This document shows, piece by piece, positions 31,821 to 43,479 of a stretch of DNA of 64,000 bases. Source of the DNA: Triglochin maritima (lineage: Eukaryota > Streptophyta > Magnoliopsida > Alismatales > Juncaginaceae). The DNA lies in assembly GCA_963682175.1 (NCBI GenBank), contig OY821772.1, forward strand, positions 61,216,925 to 61,280,924, read 5' to 3'. The stretch's first letter is position 1; every line of letters begins with the position of its first letter. A program made the position numbers and the translations under genes. The notes beneath the pieces are model-generated. The model saw nothing but the letters and a program-made list of their open reading frames with translations, was not told the DNA's origin and ran no database searches.

Positions 31821-33970
31821 TGTTAGACCCTAACCTAGGGTTAGTAGACTTTTGTTGGTTAGAGTGTGGTTTGCATGGGGAAATGAGGTTGCAGGTGGGT
31901 GCATGGGAAGGGGAAGAGGCGGGGTTACTGTAGCATCCGAGTTAAATAGGGCTTTTCTTCTTCTTTCTTCTCCTTTCTCATTTCTCCTTCCTCATTTCTT
32001 CCTTCCCTTCCTTGCTGGTGCGTGTGGTGGCAAGCAGCGGAGGAGGAGACCGGAGATCGCGCGGTGTAAGGCGTGCGGAGTCGAGCGCGCGGGGAGATCA
32101 CCGGAGGCGACGTGCGTGAGCGGAGCTCCGGCATTTCGTCGTAGTGGTTGAGGTATGCCGCTCCTTAGTGTGGTTTGTTTATTACCCTCATGTGAGGGAT
32201 GCGTTGGTCGAGTCGGGGGAGGTCGGAGACCTCTCCGGCGACGCGTTTCTTCTAAAAACCTCGGCTGGCGCGAGGTCGAAGACGACCAACGGTCGACCGG
32301 ACCCTTCGGGCGGTCGACCGTTTTAGCACTGTTTGCCCGACTTTAACCTTCACCGGTCGAACGATGCCTTTGGGCGGTCGACCGGTAGTGCATTATTGCT
32401 GGTGAGTTGGGATTTTTCTACCTGTTATCGGTCGACCGGTCCTTGTTGTGTTCGACCGGAACTTAAGTGTACCTGTTAGTTTGCATGTTTCGTTCGACCG
32501 ATCGTTTGTTGTTCGACCGATTGTATGTTGCGTTCGACCGATTATATGACTTAGAATAATAGGTTGACCCTGTCTGTTGTCGGTCGACCGAGACCCCTGA
32601 GTCGGTCGACCGATAGAGTAGATTTCTATGTTGACCAGACTCCGGATTTTGACCTCGTTCGGTCGACCGGTTTTAGACTTTTGTTCGACCGTTTGGGAAT
32701 TAGTGTTGCGCAGTGAGTTCCACCGATTCAGACTTTCGGTCGACCGAATTCCTCGTGAAAACGGTCGACCGGTTAGACTATTTCGGTCGACCGAATCTGC
32801 TCAGAACTGAATTCCTGGTTCCCTTTTGAACGCCAACTTTGTCCACGGAAACCCGTGTCCTCGCCTTGTGCGTGAGCCGGGAGGTGACGGTGGGCGCGTG
32901 ATGCGTGCCTGCCCAGGGACCGCCGTTGGGAAGAGTGTGGGTGTTCGGGACGCGTCACCTCCATGTATGGACCGTGACCTTTGAGTTGATTGTTGGTACC
33001 TTGTAGTATAGCAGGCCTGAGGGATCACGGATCCCAGTGTTGATGTTGTGCGGGCACACAACTGGCGTTGGGTGAGGTGACTACCGGCCCACGGGCTACG
33101 GAGGTCGCTGCCCTGCTTTTATAGCGGCGCGGTTGGTGTTCGCGGCTCGAGGAGCCTGATGACCTGGCAGACTTCGGTCTGGTTTTGTCCGATGCTGTGC
33201 CGGACTGTTGTGATGGACCACCGATGCTGTGCCGGTGATGCCGCCGAGGTTGTGCCGGCGATGGTGATTGTTGAGCCGAGGCTGTTCCGGCTATGTTGTT
33301 TTCCTCGGCTGGGCACCTACCGAGATGATGTTGTTATACCTTCCGGGCGACGGCCCCGTTGGTCCCTGTGGCCCCGACCACTGAGATTTACAGATCTGTT
33401 TCTATCGGCGCGTAGACGTGACAGAGGCTCCCTGCCGAACCTTTGAGTAGTGTAGCTGCGTGTGGGGGGTGCGATGTTGCGGGCTACTAGACTGCATGTG
33501 CCTGCAGTAGGTCTCCTCGGGAGACCCGATGATTGATTGTCGGACTGATGTCCTGTTTTACCCTTCGGGGGAACTGTTTTACTTTCTGTTGATGCCATGA
33601 CATGCCACTAGTATGATAGGTTCATTATGTGATGCATGCATGTAGGTGAGTTGGCATACGGGGTTTCCTTCTGGAAACTCAGGCATCGTTGTTATATATT
33701 TTTCAGGACCGCAGTAGGTCCAGTTGGGTGGTGATCGGCGGGGACGCGCATTTTGGAGTTGGATCCTCTTCTCGGGCCGCTGAGATCGACATGATTACTT
33801 TTTATCCTCTGTTGTCGTTTTGCTGTAATCATGTAACTTTTGATAAACTCTGATGTATTTTGGTGCACCACTTTTATGATTTATGAGAAGTAACAGTCCC
33901 GCCTTTGATTATTGAGTTGATTGTCTTGATTATTTTTTTTTTTAAATTTCCGCTGTTTCGGGATGTTACA
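31821..33970 (+). repeat. Right LTR of the chromovirus
   Basis: Same length (2,150 bp) and sequence as the left LTR except for about six differences. I noted them at 31876, 31950, 32030, 32741, 33785 and near 33934. Confidence 0.95.
32292..32797. repeat. GGTCGACCGG palindrome array in the right LTR
   Basis: Same layout as in the left LTR, with GGTCGACCGAA kept at about 32740. Confidence 0.9.
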
Positions 33971-33975
33971 AATAC

Positions 33976-34035
33976 AACTTGGTTAATTCGAGGAACGGAG
34001 TGATACATATTGAGTTGAGATGGAGCACCGTATAA
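33976..34035 (+). pseudogene. SYT3: Severed 3' end of the SYT3 coding region
   Basis: Directly after the AATAC duplication the frame continues NLVNSRNGVIHIELRWSTV and a TAA stop. This is the conserved C-terminal strand of plant SYT3-type proteins. It is separated from the rest of its exon by the 8.9-kb chromovirus and could be translated only if the element were removed or spliced out. Confidence 0.92.
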
Positions 34036-36887
34036 TAACAATATTAGTGAGAAAATGTACAGCACAGTTGTAGTAATAGTTGGTGTATGTTTGTATTATA
34101 TTGTCATCGCTGGTTCCATTCCATGAAGTGAGGAATGTATTTTTGTTCCTCTCTTATGTAATATTATAGTGATTATTCAGGTATAAATTTTGTGCTGACC
34201 TTTGATATATGAATTCACTCATTTAAATGGTGGAGTAGCAGCAAGAACGATAACAAGTGATAATTTTGTTTTTCTTTCCATACTGAACGACTTTCTTTCA
34301 TCAAGCCAAACAAGGACCACTTGTGAACCTATTTTTGAAGTTCAAGCTCTTGCCATTTGTCTCAGCAACTCAAGGGAGGATGGATGGCTGCAGAGGGCCA
34401 GCCATGGTGGTCCAATCACCCACTGAGGTCTAATCTACTTCATGGTTGGGTGATTGATGTTCTACTTGAGGGTGATGTGTAAATTCATCATGCCTTCCTG
34501 TAACCCTATCCCTCTTTGCCTGGTTGCTCAGCAGCAATTTTTGCCGCTTCCTCTTAAATTTGGAGTTCCATTAGTATGTGCCAAAAGTCCTAAACTATGC
34601 ATCTTAGATTGACTTTATTTGTATTCTACATATTAAAAGAGGGTAGCATATCTAGCTTTTATGTTCTAAACTAAATATATACTATTGCTAGCAGGTTAGA
34701 GATTAGCAGACACAGATGGCTAATCTGGAGAGGATGCAGAGTTTTTCAGGTGAGCTTTGTCTACTTCTCATCGGCAAGAATGAATAGGAGACAAAGAAAA
34801 TAAGAAAACACAGCACCTACTTCCCTATTTAATATATATTCTACTGGGTTGGGAAACTTGTTCATTAGGTAGGAACAGATAGCAAAAGTAGAGCATGGTA
34901 TGATATATAACGTGACAATGCTGTTGCTTGGAGGCTAACTTCTACTTGCACCTAATACCACCAGTCACCAACACAAGTAAAACTGACCCACCCACATCAA
35001 TCTAGAAATAGCAGATTCACTAATATAACGAAGAGACTAGTGGCATTTCCAGATCCACATATTCTATTGGAGAACTCTTTTTCCATTAGCATCAACCTTT
35101 GCAAGATTTTGTCTGTCATCATGATAGCATTGGTTCCCTTTAGTTTTCAGAAAAATCAATTAAAATTAAGCATTATATTGTAGTTCACCAAGGTACATAA
35201 TTACTAATAGATATGAAAGATTACAAGGATGTTTGTGAAGAGAGATCTTAAAGTTTCCTTCATTCATTGGTGAAGATACATCAAAATTTTCCTATTAGCA
35301 AATGGTACTATGTAATAGGGTGTTTGGTAATTTTATAGATTACCTATTCATCTTCTTCAGGTCCAGAATGGGAATTCGAAGAGCGTACATGGTATGATGG
35401 AGCACATGTGGGGAATGATCCTCCAAAGGGAGGTATGCGGAAGGGATGTCGTGGAAATGTCTCAAAGTGTTGTCTGCTCTTTATAGAACATCAACCCCTG
35501 CTGCAGGTGTGACAAGGTCAATAGCAGTAGTAGTGTTATTGATTTGGTGGTCTCAATTCCTCCAGACGCAGAGGGGGTGAATGCCACCACAAAAGTTAGT
35601 GCGAATGACATGCTCCTCCCAAGGTTCTGGTTTGCCATACTCTTACATCACCCGCACAACAACCGTATCGAATTGAACTTCACAGATGTTGGACAGGCAA
35701 AGATGTTCCCCCAAATTTCCAAACCACAAGTGCTGCCACTGCCTCGCTTGTAAATCAAAGCTGCACACCGTAGTCTGCTGATCTTCTCGTCTTGGGAGGT
35801 CCCAGCAAAGCATACCCACCTCAGCATCTCCCCTGCTTTTGCAATAAAATGCAAGCCAATGCAATCCGTTGCTACTGGTGGTGGTGGTTCGATACTGGTT
35901 GTGTTGAGGAGCAATTCAGCAGCAGGTTGTGGCCTACCCAGATGATTGCTTTGAAGACATGAAGGTCATCTGACAGTTACCACCTTGCAATGCCACAGTA
36001 CATCATAATTGCGAGCATGCTTCCTATGGCACTGGAGGAAGTAGGAGTCGATGCTTCAGTACGTACAGGATTGTACAGAACATTGGCTTGTTCTTGTTCT
36101 GCCTATTCGATTCGTTATTCTACAAAAATTGGCAGAGTAGTCCGTCGCAGGAGCAATGTCCTTCAAGGTGGTGGTGAGTTGAGTGCTGTTGGAGTCAACA
36201 AGCAAGAGCTGAAACATGAGGGGAGGATCAATATCCTTTCTCTACACGTTTCTTCCTACTTAGCATCGCGAGGGATCTTTGGAAAACATTGTCTGGTAGA
36301 GCTGCATGCTCACAAAATTGATGTTTTTGCGACGATGATGGAGTGCCATAGTTTGCAAACATACTTAGCCTGACAAAGTGATTACACTGGAAGACTTAAA
36401 AGGATGTTCTCCAACACGACCACTGCAACATTATCCATTCTACTTTACTGCACCAGCAGCCACCAGAGAACAAACTTTGTGACACTTCTTATACATTTCA
36501 GTTCCAAAACTAAAAACACAAATACGCCAAGCGATTCACTAATTCGAAGGGTGTACTTTCTCTCATTCTTTCCTATTATATTCGGATACAAATGTAATTC
36601 TTAATAACCCACCACAAACTTGCACCAAAAAAAGAGAAAAAGTCACGAGGAACTCTGCACTCAAGGAAGGAAACAACATCCAAATAGAGTTTCGGACCAT
36701 CTGGTTGTTTATTTGGATTAGCGTGTACGCACACAAACATGTCTGCCTGGTACAAACATAATTTTTCGATCTTCTCTCCTCGGTGGTTTGTTGTCTCCGG
36801 CGAACCCTGAACTTCACTATCTACAGAAACGTCATTATGAAAAAAACTAGTATTGACAACCATATTAGATAGAATCCAATAAGGAGA
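34036..36887. other. Intergenic DNA between SYT3 and CRY2, no recognised gene
   Basis: The first part should hold the 3' untranslated region of SYT3. A 127-codon plus-strand frame at 35990-36373 and an 88-codon minus-strand frame at 35648-35914 (KAGEMLRWVCFAGTSQDEKI) are open but match no family I know and lack supporting neighbours. The minus frame has the more protein-like composition and could be a relic exon. Confidence 0.5.
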
Positions 36888-39800
36888 TCAAAGGTCATCG
36901 ACGTTTTCAGCAGCAGACTTCTTGTGCGATTTGAAGTCCTCCATTGTGCTCAAAGCGTCTGTCTCCCCATCCTTCAACAAAACATAAAATTCATTACATT
37001 ATGAGTTCTGCAGAAACAATAGAATAACTAACACATATACTGGAAATACAAATATATTCTCATTTGATTATGAGGTTTTTACATATATATTGTATCACTG
37101 TCAGTATCAATCAGAACACCCGCCAAAGGGAACTGTTGTCATCGATAACCTCAAATGCTGTACCATAATGTCAACTATATCATTCATTATTTCCCGTCAA
37201 CTAGGATGGAAAAGAGGCTACACTTAAGGTTGATAATCTAAATTGTATGGGCTGAGAGGAAGGCCAACGAGAACTGTTGGTCGAAGACAGAAAGCACAAC
37301 CACTCCATATGAAACTGAAGCAGTTGCAGAATAGAGAAGGCTACCAATGCAGGTGCGGAATTGAACTCCATGCAATCTACAATAATGGAGCTGCGACACA
37401 ACAGGTCAGAACTAATTCAATTTTCAACCCATAAATGTCCTTGGAGGATGCAGAACTTGGTGCTCTCATCATCTGTCAGCAAAATGTATGTACAGGAGTG
37501 CCAATCAACCCAACCTTGGACATATTGATATACCAATAATCAAGTTTTTAGTTAAGTGATGGGATACATGGCATCAACGTAGGAGCATTTGCCAATCTGG
37601 TACATCAATCGTATTTCTATGGTCAGCCAAATTTGCAAGTCTATTCTCTCGAAGTCGTACCGATGTAGTCCGATGGCTCACAACTACAAGGCAGGGGAAT
37701 GCATGATGACTCCAGTCAACACTCTTCCCAACAATTTAAGGTGATAACCTTCAATTTTATAAGATCATACGTGCCTCTTTTGGCTTTTATTTTGACTACG
37801 GTTAGATGAATTTACACATCTATCATAATACCAGTAGCAGAAGCTTTACGATACATGCAAAAGCATATTTGACGTCCAAATATCAAATCAACATGTATTC
37901 AAAGAAACTGAAATGAAGGGCATGACTAACATGGTCATATCACATTCGATGATATGGAAGACACTGCATTATGTGAGAAACGGAGGATATAGATGTAAAC
38001 AACCCTTTTTTTCTTTTTAGGGCCTAAATAAAATCTCCATATGCAAGATCATTTGCATAACAAAGAACATGAAGTTGCAGATTGACGTCAACGAAAATGA
38101 TTTAGTAAACATGGTACATTTAGCCTTGAGAATTTTTTTATTACATATGTTCAAATTGTTAAGGATATTCAATTCCAAAGAGGTTTGTAGAATGATGTTC
38201 GAACATCCGCAATTCAAACATCGACTTATTTGAAGTTTCACGTTAAGGACAACATAAATGAAGGTCATGCATTATCATATGAAGTTGTAATAGACCATGT
38301 AATTAAAGAGTACTATTTTATTGGTCGAAGAAGAAAATAATAGTTCCAATTGCGTCCAAATTTATGCCAAGCTAAGATAGTACCTCTTTTTCTTTGATGA
38401 TGAGGTTGGTGTTACCATGTACATGTTCCCAGGAAGATGCAGATGAGCGTTGTGCATTTGAAGCTTCATTAACTTCTGGTGTTGAAAAAGATGGGACAGC
38501 ATACTGGCTTTCGCTGTAACTTCTTTTTCTAGACGAGGGCGACTCTGCCGTGGACCGCAAATCCTCATGTATTGTTGAAGTTTCAGTTTTTTCGTAGCAT
38601 TCTTGGATGTCATGTTGGTTGGACCTCCCAGGGTCTTTCAGAACTTTGTTTTGTTCAACCAAGCCATAGTCTCCGGCACGGAAAGATGGTACCTTCTGAT
38701 CATAGAATGAAGAAGTCACAGAGGTTGTTTCTTTCTTCACGAGAACTTTTGGAACGTCTGGTATGTTAATGTCGATTAAATTGTCCGCCACATGCTCCTC
38801 CGAGCTTCCCTTCTTAGCAGCTCTGTCCAGTTCCCACATTAAAGACACAGCATCATCCAAGCGTGCCTTTGCAGCTGCAATTTCTACGATGGGTTTTGGA
38901 TAGTTCGTTCCTAACTCCACTCCAGCACCAATAAGAACTGATTTTGGAGCATCCCAAGGATGATGTATCCATTGAGTAGGCATTCTGGCAAGCTCAGGAA
39001 TCCAATGCCTTACATATTCACCATTGGGGTCATACCTATAGCCTTGCACCTAAAACAATATGCATAGACATGTAAATCAGCAGAAACTATCGCTTAAGTA
39101 AAAGAATTTCCAATCAACTTGACAACTTTGTTTGAAGGTAATGCATAAAAAAATACGAAAAAGATGATTCTTATCATGCTAGATAAGCATATAATTGTAC
39201 AAGATTCAAATGGCTTACCTCTGGACAGTCGAGGCGGTTAAGATCATGACCATCTGGTAAGCTACCTGAAACATACTGCCAACCAAGAATATCACTTTCC
39301 AGGTCAGCATCCAGCAGCGTATCCCAGAAATACTTCATTCCCCATGTCCATGGGAGCAGAAGGCACTTCACGAAGAAGCTGGCAACAATAACTCTTGTTC
39401 TGTTATGAATCCATCCGGTGGCCCAAAGCTCGCGCATACCTGCATCCACTAAAGGATATCCAGTCCTACCCTGCCTCCAAGATTTGAACAGAGTTTCATC
39501 GGTCTGCCATGGATAATGCTTCAAATTTCCAAGCAGGGACCTCTCATGTGTGAAAGGAAAATTGAAACAAATGTAACGCGAATATTCGCGAAGGCCAATT
39601 GATCTGAGGAAGAGCTTTATACTATCTTCAGCATGTGGCTTCCCTTCTTTTCCCCATTGAAAGTGTTTCATTCGAACACTCTGATAAACTTTTCGAACAC
39701 TAATTTCTCCGAAGTGGAGAAATGGTGATAGCAATGAGGTTGTGGTGTCATCAACCTTCATTCCATTTTTGGAATAATCAAGAAGATTTTCATTGATGAA

Positions 39801-40314
39801 TTCATTAAGTATCTTTTCTGCGTTGCTCCATCCAGGTGTCCATGCTCTCCTTAGCAATGCATTGCTTTGTTTTTCTGTTTCACATTCGAGACCCAGTTCA
39901 TCAAGCAGGCTACTTTGGATACCTTCCGTTCCTATCCATCACGTAAGTAAAACCAATCATTGATAACTTGTATTGACTCGAGAATCCAATAAAAGTTGCA
40001 GAAAGAAAAGAAAACCTTGAGGTGGAGTGAGACGCCATGGAGGAAGGAGTGAAGTGGTTTCAATAGGCAAGGTCATACATTTATCCCAGAAATCATGGAA
40101 ACGTGTGAAGGCGTGACCGTTGTCGTCATGGATATCCCAAGGTTCAAAGAGTAGATCACCATTGAATGTTTGGACATTGATCCCCATCTCAACCAACTGC
40201 TTTTGAATAGTGTGGTCTCGAACAAGAGAAACAGGATCTGTAGCAATCAGAAATTAACGGGTAACAAAACACAAATTTGGGAACAACAAGCTTGGTTATA
40301 TAAAATGAAATTCC

Positions 40315-40360
<46 letters not shown>

Positions 40361-40714
40361 GATACCATAAAGACGGTTGAAGAGGAGTTTGGTGGCTTGG
40401 GTGGCAGTGATGCAGCGCAAAAGAGCGGCGAGAGTGTTGTCTGTTTTGATGAAAAGGAGTGGAGAACCAATAGAGGTGAGGGAATGATTGAGATGAGCAA
40501 GAGATTGGTTTAGCCACCAGCGCGAAACACGACCTGGGTGGAACTGAGTTTCTTCTTTGGGACACCAAATGAAGACGGGGAGGACGCGAGCGTGTTGGTC
40601 CTTGGAGGCCATTGCCAGGGCCGGGTTGTCCTCCATTCTCAGATCCCTTCTGAACCAAACTATTGTGGTGGTGGTGGTGGTGGTGGTGGTGGTTGTGGTT
40701 GTGGTTGTACTCAT
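36888..40714 (-). CDS. CRY2: CRY2-like blue-light receptor cryptochrome
   Basis: Minus-strand exons are 40714-40366, 40237-40016, 39931-39219, 39049-38384 and, less certainly, 36971-36888, giving about 677 codons in phase. The photolyase-homology region starts IVWFRRDLRMEDNPALAMAS. It has the flavin-site motif WRQGRTGYPLVDAGMRELWA and the conserved DTLLDADLESDILGWQYVSG. The C-terminal extension carries a DAS-type signature (DQKVPSF, then STAESPSSRKRSYSES). CRY2 rather than CRY1 is chosen for ICFNFPFTHE, SLPDGHDLNRLD and VELGTNYPKPIV. It works in the nucleus as a blue-light receptor for flowering and growth. The oddity is a run of 15 threonines between Met-Ser and the photolyase fold. The last exon (DGETDALSTMEDFKSHKKSA ...) lies beyond a 1.4-kb intron and is an inference. 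Confidence 0.9.
40317..40360. repeat. (GATA)n microsatellite in CRY2 intron 1
   Basis: About eleven GATA units within the 128-bp first intron, beginning a few bases from the splice donor at 40365. Confidence 0.95.
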
Positions 40715-40736
40715 ATCGATCGATCGATCGATCTGC
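40663..40736. repeat. Trinucleotide repeat coding poly-Thr, and (ATCG)n in the CRY2 leader
   Basis: GGT/TGT triplets on the plus strand (ACC/ACA in sense) encode the 15 threonines after Met-Ser. An (ATCG)n tetranucleotide follows just upstream of the start codon. Confidence 0.9.
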
Positions 40737-41003
40737 AGTACGACTCACTTGCTTATAATCAATCTACTTCGTTTGAGCGACATGAAATGAGATGAGATAG
40801 AGAGATTTTCGCATCTTGAATCGAAGAATTCTGATTACTTACTTGGTAGTAAATAGTAATCCCCCGATCCAATGAAAAAACAAACAAAGACATCACCGAC
40901 AACACCCTTATCTATCTACTCAGTCCGGTCCCACATCATCTATTCTGATTCTCCGTATGTATGTTTTTTGTTATTATCTTTCCTTTCTATTTCAAATTTG
41001 AGT

Positions 41004-41142
41004 AGTTATACACGGACGCGTGCGTCCGTGACACTACCTACTTGGACGGACAAGTCAGCTGCCAGTTCAGCGTCCAGTCAGCCAAAACTTCTGCGCGGGG
41101 AAAAGTAAATTACGAATTATTGGGTGCAACGGTTCATTTCCC
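41004..41142. mobile_element. Terminal fragment of a MULE copy 1-type left end
   Basis: From 41038 to 41142 the sequence closely matches window bases 1-105 (CAGCTGCCAGTTCAGCGTCC, ACTTCTGCGCGGG, AACGGTTCATTTCCC). It is preceded by GC-rich GGACGCGTGCGTCCGTGACA, likely the true terminus. It ends abruptly where the inverted-duplication copy begins. Confidence 0.75.
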
Positions 41143-41394
41143 GAAGGAAAATGTTTAGTAGACGCGCGCGTCACTGACGCTACTTACGTGGCGGAGAAAT
41201 TTTGTCCATTCAGCATCCAGTCAGCATGTATACTAAGCTTCTCAGAGCAATGATGTCTTTCTTATTTGTCTTCCTGATGCATTAAATGCATATCTACGAA
41301 GATACCACCTTTTCTTTTGGCGCTCAACGGAGATCCACTAAAGATCTCTTAGGGTTTCACGTCACCTAATTTTTTACTCATTTTCCTTTTTTTT

Positions 41395-41490
41395 CCGGAC
41401 AAGCACATGACTCATTCCGGACACAGTTACTATGTAATCCGCATAGTTGGAACACTTATTCCGGACAAGCGTACTACTTACTCCGGAATG
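41395..41490. repeat. Subterminal TCCGGA sites, left arm
   Basis: Degenerate remnant of the subterminal array of copy 1 (TTTCCGGACAAGC, ATTCCGGACACAG, ATTCCGGACAAGC). It is mirrored at 47140-47240 in the right arm. Confidence 0.7.
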
Positions 41491-41665
41491 TTGTCTTTTT
41501 CTTTTATTTTCCCGATACGTCCACAATCGCATTTAATGCTCCTCAAATCAGCACGTCCTCCATTTCTTCTTTTTTGGCACTTCACGGAGATACAAAATGT
41601 TTTGGCTACCTTATTCGGATCCTATGAACCCTTCCTTCTTCTTCCTCCCTTTTTGTTGTACTGTA

Positions 41666-43447
41666 ATGACACTCGTTAATATGTCCTCACAGCCGGCGCA
41701 TGCCTCAAACGTCCCGCAAGAGAAGATGTATTTTCCTTCCTTCGAAGAAGCCAAAGCATTTTACGTTTCCTATGCCGATTCCTGTGGTTTTGGTGTGAAG
41801 ATAAGGCAATCTCATTACGATCGTGGTGTTGTTATACATGCCACTCTTACTTGCTCCAAGGAGGGTAATGCTCCGGGAAACCAAGGTGAAGGTAGACCAA
41901 AACATAGGTTATCCGGTAGGGTCGAGTGCACTGCTCGGATCAGGGTCTCCGGAAATCCATCCAGAGGCTACGTAATTAACTACGTAGATCTCCAACATAA
42001 CCACGCCATGCTGTCGGAAGACCAGATGCGCTTCCTCCGACAAAAACGATCCGTCCCGGAGTCCGCCAGAGCACGCATTTCGTGCAATGATGCTGCCGGT
42101 ATATCTGCCGCCAAGACCATGCAATCTTTTGTGGTCGAAGCTGGAGGTCACGATAAATTGTCTTTCAACGAGCAGGACCTAAGGTTATTTATTCTCCACT
42201 TAACCTGGTTGAAGTTACGCAATTAGCTTTGTCATAAAAATTATGTTTCGCAGGAATGTTGTGAACGAGGTTAGAAACCTCAAAATGAGACCAGGAGATG
42301 CGCAAGCTATCCAAGATTATTTCATCAGGATGCAGAAGAATGATTCCCGCTTCTTTTACGTAATGGATATGGACGACGAAGGCAGACTACGAAATGTGTT
42401 CTGGGCCGACAGTCGTTCTCGAGCTGCTTACTCTTACTTTGGAGATGCAATATGTTTCGACACAACATACATAACCAACAAGTATGACATGCATTTTGCC
42501 CCCATTTGTGGGGGTAAATCACCACTACCAGTCTGTCCTACTCGGTTGCGCACTCCTCTCCTCCGAGACGACACAAAATTACATTTGGTTGTTCCAAACA
42601 TGGTTGACGTGCATGAACGGTACGTGTTTTATTTTGTCCGACTTTGTCCGTTTTACGTTATGTGTCTGTCCGGTTACCCTTTACGTCTGTCCGGTTTACG
42701 TCTTTTGCTCGTCCGGTTTATCCTTTACGTCTGTCCGGTTTACGTTTTTTGCTCGTCCGGTTTATCCCTTACGTCTGTCCGGTTTACGTTTTTTGCTCGT
42801 CCGGTTTACCCTTGACGTCTGTCCGGTTTACGTTATTTTTGTCCCGATTAACATATGTTTTTATCTTGATCGCGTTGTGTGCAGATACAAGCCCCCCGAC
42901 GATCATAACAGACCAATGTGGCGCCATAGCTGCGGTTGTGAGGACTGTGTTCCCTAAAGCGCGGCACAGATTTTGTATATGGCACGTAATGAATAAGGCC
43001 CCTGTGGAGCTGCCCACGAAGTACCGGGAGCATACGTTGTTTGACCTCAACAACTGTGTATTCGATTCCAAGACTCCGGCAGAATTCGAGCGGAATTGGC
43101 AGGGTTTTCTAGATGATTTCGAGTTCCACGACAATAATTGGCTCCGATCCATTTATGCAATTCGAGAGCGCTGGGTACCTACATTTTGGCGGGATTGTTT
43201 TTCCGCAGGAATGACATCAACCCAGAGAAGTGAGGGTATGAACGCCTTCTTCGATAAGTACCTCACATCAAGGACGACACTTAAGCAGTTCGTTCAACAA
43301 TACGAACTCGCAGTACGCCACAAGTATGAGAAGGAAGCTCTGTCTGATTTCGATTGTCAGCATAAGGCTCCGCAATTGATTTCGAAATATCCATTCGAGA
43401 GGCAATTGGGCGAGTTGTATACGGTGGGTGTCTTCAAGAATGTGCAG
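41666..43447 (+). pseudogene. Transposase fragment, left arm of the inverted duplication
   Basis: Exon equivalents are 41666-42183, 42254-42619 and 42885-43447. Exon 1 has the same 518-base length as in copy 1. Exon 2 has one extra C near 42500 (366 versus 365 bases), which shifts the frame right after CFDTTYITNKYDM. Exon 3 is cut off after VGVFKNVQ, where the sequence jumps to unrelated element DNA. The FAR1-type domain is intact but the catalytic core is broken, so no active transposase is expected. Confidence 0.9.
42637..42842 (+). repeat. 44-bp minisatellite in the transposase intron, left arm
   Basis: About four to five 44-bp units of the GTCCGGTTTACG type within intron 42620-42884. The intron is 265 bp, 44 bp shorter than its partner in the right arm. 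Confidence 0.9.
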
Positions 43448-43479
43448 TTTAAGAATAAAGTGTGTCAGGAATAAGTGTA

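Larger units (their letters stand above)
25095..33970 (+). mobile_element. Complete Ty3/gypsy LTR retrotransposon, Tekay-like chromovirus
   Basis: The element is 8,876 bp with two 2,150-bp LTRs (TGTTAGACCC ... GATGTTACA) and the 5-bp target duplication AATAC (25090-25094 and 33971-33975). A primer-binding site for initiator-Met tRNA follows the left LTR. The pol order protease, reverse transcriptase, RNase H, integrase, and a chromodomain-like C-terminus define a Ty3/gypsy chromovirus. The long LTRs and the chromodomain type suggest the Tekay/Del clade. The two LTRs differ at only about six positions that I could see, so the insertion is recent. It is inserted in the last coding exon of SYT3 in the same orientation. 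Confidence 0.95.

Noticed and set aside
35648..35914. Minus-strand frame with KAGEMLRWVCFAGTSQDEKI
   Set aside because: It looks protein-like, but I could not link it to a family or to neighbouring exons with splice sites, so it is not called a gene.
35990..36373. Plus-strand open frame of 127 codons
   Set aside because: No recognisable motif, no supporting exon structure, and no similarity that I know. Kept only as a note in the intergenic entry.
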